The notes below the pieces were generated by a model. That model was not told the DNA's origin, searched no databases, and saw nothing but the letters and a program-made list of their open reading frames with translations. A program made the position numbers and the translations under genes. A DNA stretch of 64,000 nucleotides, taken from the NCBI RefSeq assembly GCF_018476885.1, contig NZ_JAHCVJ010000001.1:992001-1056000 (forward strand), given 5' to 3'. The stretch is from Geoanaerobacter pelophilus. Lineage in GTDB: Bacteria; Desulfobacterota; Desulfuromonadia; Geobacterales; DSM-12255. Shown one piece after another: positions 16,029 through 25,206 of this stretch (the stretch's first letter is position 1; every line of letters starts with the position of its first letter).

Positions 16029-18292
16029 TACTGCTCTCTCCCGATTCTCATGGCCAGTCTCTCCCTCTGTCGTACTCTGGCGGCATCCAGCAGCATCCGA
16101 CCGGCCCAGCGATAGACGTTAAAATCACGAACCAGGGCGCGCATGCTTCGCATCCGTTCCTTTTGTTCATACTCGGGCATGGTTAGTGCCTGGTACAAAG
16201 CTTCGGCCGTCTGTTCCACATGATACGGGTTGACGATCAGAGCTTCGTGCAGTTCGTGGGCAGCCCCGGTGAACTGACTCAAAACCAGCACCCCCTGTTC
16301 ATCCTCCCGGGCGGCCACATACTCCTTTGCCACCAGATTCATGCCATCATGCAGACTGGTAACCATGCAGACCTGTGCCGCACGATAGTAGCGGTTGACT
16401 TCCTCTGGCTCATGGTGCTCGGCCTTGAGAATAATAGCCGGACTTCCGTTACGGGCGAAGCGGGCGTTGATCCGTTCCGCCATTCCGTGGACGCGATTGG
16501 CAAAGGTCTGGTATTCCTCCAGTACCGAACGGCTCGGCGCGGCAATCTGAACAAAGGTGAAGCGTCCCGCCATTTCCGGGTGTAATTCAAACATCCGCTC
16601 CACCGCGGCAAACCGCTCGGGTATCCCTTTGGTGTAATCCATCCGGTCAACACCGATACCCAGGAGGTGATCCGGGGGGAGGCCAAGTTCATGCAGGATT
16701 TCTTCCCGTGTCTGCTCCACCGGCGGCAGCGTTCCCTGCCATGGAGGTGGCCACTGGATCGAGATCGGATAGCTCTCCACCATGGTCAATTGTCCGCGCC
16801 GGAACACGGTTGAGGACTCATGCTCGATGCGCGTTTCCAGATAGCGGTCCACCGTTTCCAGAAAGTTCTTGCAGTGGTAGGGGGTGTGAAAACCGAGAAT
16901 GGTGCTGCCAAGCATCCCGGTCAGCAACTCCTTGCGCCAAGGGCAGATGCCGAAGGATTCAGGGTTTGGCCAGGGGATATGCCAGAAGGTAATGATGGTT
17001 GCCTTGGGGAGCGCTTTCCGGATCATTCCCGGCAGCAGGGCGAAATGGTAGTCCTGAACCAGTACTACCGGGTCCTCACTGTCAGCCTCCCTGACCACTG
17101 CGTCGGCAAAGCGCTGGTTGATGCGTACATACTGCTCCCAGTCACTGGTGCGGAACACCGGACGGACATGGGCGATATGGCAAAGCGGCCAGAGTCCTTC
17201 ATTGGCGAAGCCGTAGTAGTACCCTTTTTCCTCCTCCTCCGTCAGCCAGATGCGGCGCAGGGTGTACTCCGGTTTGTCGGGCGGTACCCGCACCCGGTCG
17301 TGGCGGTCCACGGTTTCACGATCCGCCGAGCCGCTGCCGTGGGCGACCCAGGTGCCGGAGCAGGCCCGCATGACTGGCTCTACCGCAGTGACCAGGCCGC
17401 TGGCCGGACGGTGCACTTCTACCCGGTCGCCTTTGCGGAGATGGAAGTATGGCTCACGGTTGGAGACGACGATGACCCGCTCTCCTGCCAGCTGCTTGTG
17501 CAGCAAGCCCCGCAGCGTGTCCGGGCTCCAGGTGATGGTGGCGTCATCGGCAAAGCGCCGCTCGGCATCAAGGCTGCGCAGCAGTGCCCGCAGATCGCCG
17601 ACCAGAGGCTGCAGCTCTGCCTGTGACGCCTGGCGTCCTCCGGAAAATGGTTTAAGGATTCCTTCGCCGCGCAGCATCGCCCGTACTCCCTCCATCCAGC
17701 CCCGCCAGCTGAGGTGGGCGACGAATACGGTAATCAGAGAAATGACGATACCCAAGACTACGAAAAGAATAATGACATACTTGCGGGTGTCGGCACTGCG
17801 GCGCTCCATGTAGCTCATATCATGAACCAGCACGAGAGAGCCGACCTGGGAAGACTCGACCATGAGGGGCGTGATGGCAACATGCACCGGCCCCTGGGGC
17901 AACCGGATCAGATGAGCAGGGTCGTTGCCCGTCTTCTCAGGCTCTTTACAGGATAGTTCCGCAGGGAATACCGATGAACGGTAGAGCAGCTTTCCGCTTC
18001 CGTCACAGACACCCAAAGCCATGAGCCGCTCATCCTGCGTGGCCCGCTGCAGCAATGAATTGATGCGAACCCGATCTCCTTTTTGCAGTAATTCGGTCAA
18101 TGGTTCCTGGATGGTCGAACTGATCAGGCGCGAGCGGATATCCATATCGCGCACCGCCCAGCGGAGTGTCAGGCCGTCAATCAGCGGCACAACCCCGTAC
18201 GCCAGCAGGACAAGGGCAAGCGCCAGCGGGATGATGAACCTGAGAGAAAGATGCAGTGATCTGAAGGGGAAACCGCTTGTGCTTTTTTTCAT
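16028..18292 (-). CDS. otsA: Trehalose-6-phosphate synthase (OtsA) with N-terminal membrane sensor-like module
   Basis: 754 residues, about 280 longer than ordinary OtsA. Residues ~15-38 and ~172-195 are membrane helices enclosing a ~130-residue extracytoplasmic domain, followed by a HAMP-like linker to about residue 250. The GT20 domain begins near residue 270 with VIVVSNREPY and continues through 'VLVQDYHFALLPGMIR', 'FWHIPWPNPE' and 'GVDRMDYTKGIPERF'. It makes trehalose-6-phosphate from UDP-glucose and glucose-6-phosphate. The first four bases overlap the end of the DUF389 gene. The sensor-like extension suggests that synthesis is tied to an envelope signal; that is inference. Confidence 0.93.
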   Translation of the reverse strand: MKKSTSGFPFRSLHLSLRFIIPLALALVLLAYGVVPLIDGLTLRWAVRDMDIRSRLISSTIQEPLTELLQKGDRVRINSLLQRATQDERLMALGVCDGSGKLLYRSSVFPAELSCKEPEKTGNDPAHLIRLPQGPVHVAITPLMVESSQVGSLVLVHDMSYMERRSADTRKYVIILFVVLGIVISLITVFVAHLSWRGWMEGVRAMLRGEGILKPFSGGRQASQAELQPLVGDLRALLRSLDAERRFADDATITWSPDTLRGLLHKQLAGERVIVVSNREPYFHLRKGDRVEVHRPASGLVTAVEPVMRACSGTWVAHGSGSADRETVDRHDRVRVPPDKPEYTLRRIWLTEEEEKGYYYGFANEGLWPLCHIAHVRPVFRTSDWEQYVRINQRFADAVVREADSEDPVVLVQDYHFALLPGMIRKALPKATIITFWHIPWPNPESFGICPWRKELLTGMLGSTILGFHTPYHCKNFLETVDRYLETRIEHESSTVFRRGQLTMVESYPISIQWPPPWQGTLPPVEQTREEILHELGLPPDHLLGIGVDRMDYTKGIPERFAAVERMFELHPEMAGRFTFVQIAAPSRSVLEEYQTFANRVHGMAERINARFARNGSPAIILKAEHHEPEEVNRYYRAAQVCMVTSLHDGMNLVAKEYVAAREDEQGVLVLSQFTGAAHELHEALIVNPYHVEQTAEALYQALTMPEYEQKERMRSMRALVRDFNVYRWAGRMLLDAARVRQRERLAMRIGREQ

Positions 18293-19893
18293 GGAGCCTC
18301 CCCACGGCGCAGGATGCGCAGCGTTATATCTGTCGTACCTCTTCTTTCCGGAGCTTTAACGGCTGTAATGGCCGCCTCGGGCAGGTGCAGTTTCTGTTTC
18401 AGGTGCCGTAACACGGTGGCAATCTCTTTGGCATGCGTACCCTTTGGCGCCTCGACAATAAACCTGAATCCGTCAGGCCCGCCGGGGAGTTGCCTGAGAA
18501 GAGCCAGTTTTTGGGTGGTTTCGGTGGAAAGGCTGCCATCATCGGCGAACTTAACCGCAGGGAACAACGGGGTTACGGCAATGTTCAGAGCAACCGGTAA
18601 CTCCAGAGATCGCTCAAGGGTTCGTGTTAAAAGGACCTGTTCATCGGCGCTCAAGGTATAGTCACGGTGAAGGATGGCGGTCACCTGCACTCCGCCACCG
18701 GTCGCATTGAAGACAAGCCGAGTGTCCGTCACAGGAAATGGAGCACAGGCGTCGGCCAGTTCCTTTTCGGCATGCGCTGCCACTCCTCCGACCCTGGCGC
18801 TGAGTTCAGCGGCTGTTTCAAGCCGCGGCGCTGCAGTGCCGCCGCCCGGAATCAGAGGGGAAGCACCGGATTCCGGCAGTTTGTCCGAGGCGACCAGGAG
18901 CTGTTCGAGTCGCAAATCAACCGGCTGCTTCAGGGTGTCGCTCAGTTCCGCTTCAATCTGCTGCTGGTTTTTCTTTTCAATAAAGCTGACGGTGTTGACC
19001 GTTGCCCTGACCATCAGCCTTCCTTGCCGGGGAGCATAGGTATAGCCGGTCAGGTGAGAGATTTCCCCCTTGTTGAGATTCTTTTTCAGCACACGCTCAA
19101 TCCGCTTTGACGTATTGACCTTCTTCAGATCCACTACCAGGGTATAGACCAGCGGAATCGAGATCAGCAGCAACACTCCGGCAATGACCAGCCAGCGCGC
19201 ACGGGCCGAATACGGCACTGTCTCGGCATGACTGGCGCGAAATCCCATGACGAAAAACACCAGGTCGGACGTCAATACGATGGCGACAAAATTGGTGAAA
19301 AAGAGCAGGAAACCACCCAGACCGAGCATGATCTGCCCCGTACCCAGCCCGTAGCCGGCAACGCTCAGTGGCGGGATGACCGCCGTGGCCACCGCAACCC
19401 CGGTCGCAGTGATCAGATAATTGCGTTTGGTGCAGAGCGCCACAGCGCCCACAATACCGGACAATACTGCCACAAACAGGTCATAGATATTGGGGCGGAC
19501 CCGGGCGAGGATCTCCGCGGTCGGATCCTTCAATGGTGATAGCAGAGAAACAAGGGCTGTTACCAGCAGCGTAAGGATGACGCTGACGGCAATGGTCTGA
19601 AACGCCCGGCGGGCCAGCGGCAGATCACCGATGGTGAGAGCCAGGCCTGACGAGATGATCGGGCCCATCAGGGGAGAGATGAGCATGGCGCCGATGACCA
19701 CGGCGACACTGTTGGTGAGCAACCCCAGAAGGGCTATCAGGCTAGCCATCAGCAGCATCAGGTAATAAATCCAGGAGCGATCCACCCCGGAGGCAACATC
19801 CCTGATAATTGCCTGATGATTGACCATTTCCGTCTTGATGGCCAGATAGTCTTTCAGTTTTTTCAGCAGATAACGAAGGCTGGCGTTATTCAT
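18289..19893 (-). CDS. DUF389 / TIGR00341-type membrane protein
   Basis: 534 residues. The DUF389 core spans about residues 30-235 with 'SVAVVIGAMLISPLMGPIISSGLALTIGD' and 'NYLITATGVAVATAVIPPLSVAGYGL', six helices in all. A C-terminal soluble region (residues ~250-534) carries BON/OmpA-like alternating segments. Function is unknown; such proteins are often found beside osmotic or polysaccharide genes. It overlaps otsA by four bases (ATGA), so it belongs to the trehalose operon. Confidence 0.85.
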   Translation of the reverse strand: MNNASLRYLLKKLKDYLAIKTEMVNHQAIIRDVASGVDRSWIYYLMLLMASLIALLGLLTNSVAVVIGAMLISPLMGPIISSGLALTIGDLPLARRAFQTIAVSVILTLLVTALVSLLSPLKDPTAEILARVRPNIYDLFVAVLSGIVGAVALCTKRNYLITATGVAVATAVIPPLSVAGYGLGTGQIMLGLGGFLLFFTNFVAIVLTSDLVFFVMGFRASHAETVPYSARARWLVIAGVLLLISIPLVYTLVVDLKKVNTSKRIERVLKKNLNKGEISHLTGYTYAPRQGRLMVRATVNTVSFIEKKNQQQIEAELSDTLKQPVDLRLEQLLVASDKLPESGASPLIPGGGTAAPRLETAAELSARVGGVAAHAEKELADACAPFPVTDTRLVFNATGGGVQVTAILHRDYTLSADEQVLLTRTLERSLELPVALNIAVTPLFPAVKFADDGSLSTETTQKLALLRQLPGGPDGFRFIVEAPKGTHAKEIATVLRHLKQKLHLPEAAITAVKAPERRGTTDITLRILRRGEAP

Positions 19894-19914
19894 TGATACA
19901 CTCCATCACCTGAA

Positions 19915-21705
19915 TCAGAATGCCCAGTCCCAGCGTTTGCTGAGCCGGATGGCGGCGTTGATAAGTCCAACCATGCTGTAGGTTTGGACGAAATTACCCC
20001 ACTGCTCGCCACTTCGGACATCAAGGTGTTCAGCCATGAGCCCATGGCGATTGTGCCGCGCCAGCAGGTTCTCAAACAGTTGCCGTGCCTCGTCACTTCG
20101 CCCCAGGGCAACCAGGGCGTAAATGTACCAGTAGGTGCAGACGATAAAGGCATTTTGCGGAGCGCCGAAGTCATCGTGCTCCACATACCGGAAAATATAA
20201 TCCCCCTGTCGGAGTTCCCGCTCAATGGCCGCCACGGTGGCAGCGAAGCGCGGGTCATCGGCAGCCAGAAAACCTACGTCGTGCATCAGCAGCAGGCTGG
20301 CGTCGAGGGAATCTCCTTCAAAGGCGGCGGTGAAGGCTTTTTTCTGCTCATTCCAGGCTCGGGCGCAGATCGTGGCATGGATGGCAGCTGCCTGGCGGTC
20401 CCAGTAATGTACCCGTTCCGTTAGCCCGATCCGGCTGGCAATTTTGGCCAGCCTGTCGCAGGCGGCCCAGCACATGATGCTGGAGAAGGTGTGAATTCTT
20501 TTGCTCCCGCGCAGCTCCCACAGGCCGGCATCCGGCTGGTCATGCATCTGAATGGCGGTTTCTCCCAGAGGCTCCAGTCGATGAAAGAGCGCGGCATCTC
20601 CCCGATGCGTCAGGCGCTGGTCGAAAAAAACGTGGGTAACGGCCAGAATCGCTGAACCATACACGTCATGCTGAATCTGCTCGTATGCCTGATTCCCTAC
20701 CCGCACCGGTCCCATGCCACCGTAACCGGCAAGTGTCGGCACCTCGCGCTCCTCCAGGCGTGTTCTGCCGTCAATCCCGTATACCGGTTGCACATGCCCC
20801 CCTTCGGCACTGGCGACAACATTGACCAGATAGCTCAGATACCGCTCCAGGGTATGAGTGGTACCGAGTCGGTTCAGAGCGTTGACGACAAAATAGGCGT
20901 CCCGCAGCCAGCAGTAGCGATAATCCCAGTTCCTGCCGGAATCCGGGGACTCAGGGATTGAGGTGGTCATGGCGGCAACGATTGCGCCGGTGTCGTCAAA
21001 AGTATTCAGTTTCAGGGTAATGGCGGCACGGATGACTTCATTCTGCCATTCAAAAGGGATCCCCAGGTCACGCACCCAGTTCTGCCAATAGGCAATGGTC
21101 TCATTCCTGAACCTGCGTGCCAGTTCGCGCAGAGGCTCCTGTATGGTTTCATCGGCGCCAAAAACAAGCGTCAGTTCATCATCGAGAATGAACGGGAGTT
21201 CCTGGAGAATTGTCGTTATGGATGCATCTGTGGTTAATCGAACGGTGGCAGCGTCAGACACATAACGGATGTGATGGCTGCCGTATGTATATTCACAGCA
21301 ACTTCGACCGTAGTCAGATGCGGGGCGAACACGGATGCAGATTCTCGGGCTGCCATGCAAGCGACGAATCTGCCTGACCAGCATCATCGGCGTGAACATG
21401 CGCCCGTATTGACGAAAGCGGGGTGCAAAATCTGCTATTTCCACATGTGCTCCCCTGCTGTCAGTCAGCCGCGTCACCAGCACGGCTGAATTCGGTTCAT
21501 ATCTCTGTTCCGAACTGATCTGATCAATCAGTTCTACCGAACAATAGCCATGACCGGAGCCTGCCTGGTGCTCCTGCAGCAAAGAACAGAATACGGGGTC
21601 GCCGTCAAAGCGTGGAATGCAGTACCAGACTATCTCCGCAGCTGAATCTATCAGCGCTCCGACTTGGCAGTTACCGATTAATGCGAGATCAAGAGAACTT
21701 TTCAT
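19915..21705 (-). CDS. Glycoside hydrolase family 15 protein (glucoamylase/trehalase-like)
   Basis: 596 residues. It begins MKSSLDLALIGNCQVGALIDSAAEIVWYCIPRFD, the usual N-terminus of GH15 proteins of actinobacteria and proteobacteria, and holds 'SPDSGRNWDYRYCWLRDAYFVVNALNRLG' in the (alpha/alpha)6 barrel. GH15 includes glucoamylase, glucodextranase and trehalases; the operon with otsAB makes trehalose or an oligosaccharide a reasonable substrate. No signal peptide, so it is cytoplasmic. Confidence 0.9.
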   Translation of the reverse strand: MKSSLDLALIGNCQVGALIDSAAEIVWYCIPRFDGDPVFCSLLQEHQAGSGHGYCSVELIDQISSEQRYEPNSAVLVTRLTDSRGAHVEIADFAPRFRQYGRMFTPMMLVRQIRRLHGSPRICIRVRPASDYGRSCCEYTYGSHHIRYVSDAATVRLTTDASITTILQELPFILDDELTLVFGADETIQEPLRELARRFRNETIAYWQNWVRDLGIPFEWQNEVIRAAITLKLNTFDDTGAIVAAMTTSIPESPDSGRNWDYRYCWLRDAYFVVNALNRLGTTHTLERYLSYLVNVVASAEGGHVQPVYGIDGRTRLEEREVPTLAGYGGMGPVRVGNQAYEQIQHDVYGSAILAVTHVFFDQRLTHRGDAALFHRLEPLGETAIQMHDQPDAGLWELRGSKRIHTFSSIMCWAACDRLAKIASRIGLTERVHYWDRQAAAIHATICARAWNEQKKAFTAAFEGDSLDASLLLMHDVGFLAADDPRFAATVAAIERELRQGDYIFRYVEHDDFGAPQNAFIVCTYWYIYALVALGRSDEARQLFENLLARHNRHGLMAEHLDVRSGEQWGNFVQTYSMVGLINAAIRLSKRWDWAF

Positions 21706-21744
21706 GTGCTGTTCCTTTTCGATAGTTTGTTGCCTGTCTCTGAC

Positions 21745-22209
21745 TCAGCCATGTAAAGGTTGTGGTGTGATCTGCTCAGCTCCTAACACGCACACCATCA
21801 GTTGCATTCCGTCCGCAACACGGGAAAACTGATCGTCTGTTAACTCTTCCAATCCGTTCAAAAGCATAGCCTGGGCAACCTCAGGCGCTTTGGAGGCTAC
21901 TTTTCTTCCCATTTCGCTGAGATCGATATCCACCGCTCTGCGATCTTGTATTGAGCGGGTCCGAGTTACCAGACCTTTGCCTTCAAGACGGTCAATGATG
22001 CCCACAACCGTTGCCGGGCGCAGGTACATCTGACGAGCAAGATCGGAAAGTCGCAGAGGAGCTGCTATGGCCAGGATTTTCAATGCCCAGAGTTGAGGCC
22101 CGGTTAAGCCTGTTATCCGTTCGGCATTTTTAGAATACTCATTTATCGCCTGGAAAATTCGTCGCAGATTGTCAATTACCTCTGAAACAGCTTCAGCATT
22201 TTTGCTCAC
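21745..22209 (-). CDS. MarR-family transcriptional regulator
   Basis: 154 residues with a winged helix at about 30-110: 'LTGPQLWALKILAIAAPLRLSDLARQMYLRPATVVGIIDRLEGKGLVTRTRSIQDRRAVDIDLSE'. It is a dimeric repressor type usually released by small ligands or oxidants. It lies 39 bp upstream of the GH15 gene on the same strand, and could control the trehalose operon or the divergent pal-like gene. Confidence 0.9.
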   Translation of the reverse strand: MSKNAEAVSEVIDNLRRIFQAINEYSKNAERITGLTGPQLWALKILAIAAPLRLSDLARQMYLRPATVVGIIDRLEGKGLVTRTRSIQDRRAVDIDLSEMGRKVASKAPEVAQAMLLNGLEELTDDQFSRVADGMQLMVCVLGAEQITPQPLHG

Positions 22210-22348
22210 GAATGCTCCCGAAATTGTCTTGACATTTTAGTTAGCGACACTAATAATTAGCTGCACGAATTATAGTGATGTTCGAGTATTTCGTCAATAT
22301 AATCCTCCACATCCATATTCTCGGAAAATTCAAAAAAAGGAGACAACA

Positions 22349-22942
22349 ATGAAAAAGCATGCCGTAAGTTTATGCCTGATTTTAGGTTGTGCAATACTTG
22401 TGTCCAGCGGTTGTGCGAAAAATGAAATGGTCAAGAAGGACGAACCTGTTGTTCCTGCTGCAACCGCTGCAGTCAAGCAACCGTCCAAGCCTGAATCTGC
22501 CAAGGAACAAATAGCCAAGGCTGAAGCTGCAAAAGGGCAAGCGGTCAAGAAGGTTATGGAAAAGAGTAATGAGTTGCAGCCTATCCCGAATGCTGGTGAG
22601 TTAAAAGCCGCCCTGGAGAAGATCTATTTTGATTTTGATTCAGCGAATCTTTCCCAGGAGGCCAGAGACATCCTTGCAAAAAACGCGGAGCTTATGAAGA
22701 ATGAAAAGGCCATTAAGGTGCAGATTGAAGGGAATTGCGATGAACGCGGATCAGAAGAATACAACCTGGCACTGGGAGAGAAACGAGCCAAAGCAGCAGA
22801 GAAGTATCTAGTAACGATGGGAGTTGCTGCAGACAGAATTTCAACCATCAGCTACGGGAAAGAAAAACCTGCTGATACCGGCCACGATGGAGCTGCATGG
22901 GCCAAGAACCGTCGCGACGAATTTGTGATTACTTCGAAATAG
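22349..22942 (+). CDS. Peptidoglycan-associated (Pal/OmpA-like) lipoprotein
   Basis: 197 residues. A lipoprotein signal with lipobox VSSGC places the acylated Cys near residue 22. An Ala/Lys-rich tether (residues ~30-75) is followed by an OmpA-like domain with 'IYFDFDSANLSQEARDIL', 'IEGNCDERGSEEYNLALGEKRA' and 'GKEKPAD'. It should anchor the outer membrane to peptidoglycan as in Pal. AAAAAAGGAGACAAC precedes the ATG at 22349. Confidence 0.92.
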   Translation: MKKHAVSLCLILGCAILVSSGCAKNEMVKKDEPVVPAATAAVKQPSKPESAKEQIAKAEAAKGQAVKKVMEKSNELQPIPNAGELKAALEKIYFDFDSANLSQEARDILAKNAELMKNEKAIKVQIEGNCDERGSEEYNLALGEKRAKAAEKYLVTMGVAADRISTISYGKEKPADTGHDGAAWAKNRRDEFVITSK

Positions 22943-23017
22943 ACACGTTCAGGCCCTCATTCTTGCGTTGCATTTAGCAGGTATGGGGGCTTCTTGTTAT
23001 CAAAAATAAGGTGGTGT

Positions 23018-24382
23018 ATGCAACGAAAAATCATCGAACAGGTCACTCTGCTTGTCAGTGTCATCAAATGGACATGTTACGCATCAATCGTCGGCGTATT
23101 GGTGGGATTCGGCACCGCAGCGTTTCTCCGGACGCTTTCCTGGACCTCGGTCCAGTTTGCCAGAATACCGGATTACTACCTGCTGCTGCCTCTAACACTC
23201 GTAGTGTGCAGCATCTTGGTCTCCTGGCTTGCTCCCGAAGCAGCCGGACATGGGACTGAAAAGGTCATTGAGGCTGTTCACCAGCGGATGGGAAAAATCC
23301 CCCTCATGGTTGTTCCGGTAAAGCTGGTCGCCACGGTCATTACCCTTGCCGGTGGTGGATCTGCCGGAAAGGAGGGACCGTGCGCCCAGATCGGCGCCGG
23401 ACTCGCTTCGGCATTTGGCGGACTATTAAGGCTCGAAGGCGTTGACCGGCGCAAGCTGGTTATATGCGGCATCAGCGCCGGGTTTGCGACGGTTTTCGGC
23501 ACTCCGATAGCCGGGGCGCTTTTTGGCGTCGAGGTGCTGGTGTTGGGGCACATGTTTTACGATGTTCTGTTTCCCTCGTTCGTTGCCGGCATCATCGGTT
23601 TTCACGTAGCCTCGCAACTCGGGGTGAATTACCCGCACATGTCTGCCAAGATTATCCCTCTTATGACCAGCTGGAGCTTTATGGAAATGATCATGCTCGG
23701 GATATGGTGCGGTCTGATTGCGCTTATCTTTATCGAGCTGATGCAGTTAGTCCAGCGGCTATTTACCCGCCTGCCCTGGCCGCCGTTCACAAAGGCGCTT
23801 CTGGGTGGCGGATTGCTGGTGGTCATCGGCAAGGGGGTATCAACACGCTATCTTGGACTGGGGCTCGACTCGATCGAAGCGGCCTTGAACGGAACTGTCC
23901 TTCCGGTCGGGGCTCCATTCATGAAGGCCATAGCCACGGCCATTACCCTGGGCTGCGGCGGCAGTGGCGGTGTCGTTACCCCCATATTTTTTATAGGTAC
24001 TGCTGCTGGCAATCTGTTCGCGTACCTGTTTAACGAGCCATTGGTTGCGACTTTCTCCGCCATCGGCATGGTGGCGCTACTGGCAGGAGCGGCCAATACG
24101 CCGATTGCGGCATCCGTCATGGCCATGGAACTGTTCGGAGCCGGGATCGCCCCCCATGCGGCCGTGGCCTGTATGGTCAGTTTTCTTATCGTAGGCTACC
24201 GCAGTATCTACCCGAGCCAGGTCTTGGGAATGCAGAAAAGTACCTCTCTGAAAGTGTCTACAGGCAGGACGCTTGGCGAGTTCGACCATGCTGAGATTGA
24301 CCACCGGGGGACATCCTTTCTGGGCGTTGTTGCAAAAGGGATGAAGCGGGCACGAGGCCGCAGGGGAACAAAGGAGTCGTGA
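23018..24382 (+). CDS. ClC-family chloride channel/antiporter
   Basis: 454 residues with about ten helices. The family motif 'GGGSAGKEGPCAQIGAGLAS' (GKxGP) lies at about residues 109-128, and the later 'GCGGSGGVVTPIFFIGTAAGN' matches the second selectivity block. The typical 'GSGIP' motif is replaced by 'AAGHGTEKV', so ion specificity may differ from EcClC. ATG 23018 has AAGGTGGTG just upstream. Confidence 0.9.
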   Translation: MQRKIIEQVTLLVSVIKWTCYASIVGVLVGFGTAAFLRTLSWTSVQFARIPDYYLLLPLTLVVCSILVSWLAPEAAGHGTEKVIEAVHQRMGKIPLMVVPVKLVATVITLAGGGSAGKEGPCAQIGAGLASAFGGLLRLEGVDRRKLVICGISAGFATVFGTPIAGALFGVEVLVLGHMFYDVLFPSFVAGIIGFHVASQLGVNYPHMSAKIIPLMTSWSFMEMIMLGIWCGLIALIFIELMQLVQRLFTRLPWPPFTKALLGGGLLVVIGKGVSTRYLGLGLDSIEAALNGTVLPVGAPFMKAIATAITLGCGGSGGVVTPIFFIGTAAGNLFAYLFNEPLVATFSAIGMVALLAGAANTPIAASVMAMELFGAGIAPHAAVACMVSFLIVGYRSIYPSQVLGMQKSTSLKVSTGRTLGEFDHAEIDHRGTSFLGVVAKGMKRARGRRGTKES

Positions 24383-24570
24383 TAAGTTTCAGGATACTTC
24401 GCCTATTCTGTTTTCTGTATCTGGTGTTGACCACCTGCGGTTTCACCTGGTGGAGCAAGAGCGACCCCTGTGCGGATGCAGTAAAAATAATTACAGAAGC
24501 CCCGAACGGGATATCTAATAGCTACAAGGTAATCAATCTCGAGTTACGTAACAGTTCATCCTCCAACTAA
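24379..24570 (+). CDS. Possible truncated lipoprotein/small exported protein
   Basis: 63 residues from GTG 24379, overlapping the clC stop by four bases with AAAGGAG just upstream. A hydrophobic N-terminus ends in LTTC, a possible lipobox. No family recognised. It stops about 30 bp before the XRE cassette copy B, so it may be the stump of a longer gene cut by that cassette. Confidence 0.45.
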   Translation: MISFRILRLFCFLYLVLTTCGFTWWSKSDPCADAVKIITEAPNGISNSYKVINLELRNSSSSN

Positions 24571-24597
24571 AGCAGGAATTTAAAAATAATCCCCTGC

Positions 24598-25065
24598 CTA
24601 AAGGAATGTTTGCTGACTTTCCAGAAACAGCTCTATCTTTTCTCGGTTCTTCCGTAACGGATTATGCCGACCGCTCAACCAATCCGATAGTTGTTCGGGA
24701 TCTCTACCCATAACTTCACCCAGAAGATCCAGGTTCATCCCCATAGCTCTCTTGTACCATGCAAGCCGCCCCACAGTGTCATCCGAGCAGTCGAACGGAA
24801 TATAGCCTAGAAATTTGATAATCTTTGGATTATATTGCAGTTCTGGCTCGGTGCCATGCTCCCAGTTCCAGACTGAGGACTCGGTGACGCCGATGATCTC
24901 GGCTACTTCTCTCTGGAGGAGACCGAGATCCATTCGTTTCTTGCGGATGTGTTCACCGACGGTGATGGGAAATTCCGGATAACCGGGAAGTTGCTGTTTT
25001 TCGAGGGAAATTTGAATTGAGAACGAGTGCCGTTTGGAGTCAGAATAGTAGAGAAAGGTGCACAC
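24598..25065 (-). CDS. Repeated XRE-type regulator (cassette copy B)
   Basis: 155 residues, about 88 per cent identical to copies A and D by eye, with the same helix-turn-helix (LLQREVAEIIGVTESSVWNWEHG) and second helical part (EVMGRDPEQLSDWLSGRHNP). The C-terminus is shorter (ends QQTFL). Nucleotide similarity with A and D runs to CACACACCCCTG at 25061-25072 and then stops; no comM or HipB-like sequence is attached here. Probably DNA-binding; target unknown. Confidence 0.8.
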   Translation of the reverse strand: MCTFLYYSDSKRHSFSIQISLEKQQLPGYPEFPITVGEHIRKKRMDLGLLQREVAEIIGVTESSVWNWEHGTEPELQYNPKIIKFLGYIPFDCSDDTVGRLAWYKRAMGMNLDLLGEVMGRDPEQLSDWLSGRHNPLRKNREKIELFLESQQTFL

Positions 25066-25105
25066 ACCCCTGAATTTGCCAGGTAGTCCTTAAATAACAG
25101 GCTGT

Positions 25106-25122
25106 TACACTCCGACGGAGTG
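25106..25122. terminator. Hairpin between the XRE cassette and the oxidoreductase gene
   Basis: ACACTCC-(3 nt)-GGAGTGT forms a 7-bp stem in the 140-bp gap between the two minus-strand genes. It lacks a T tract on either strand, so only a weak terminator role is suggested. I see no gene in the rest of the gap. Confidence 0.3.
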
Positions 25123-25206
25123 TGAAGCTTTCCAATAAGCTCTTTTGCTATCCCATTCGACGAAACGCCGAAGCCTTTAACCGAACTTGCCCAGAATCAG
25201 GGACAT

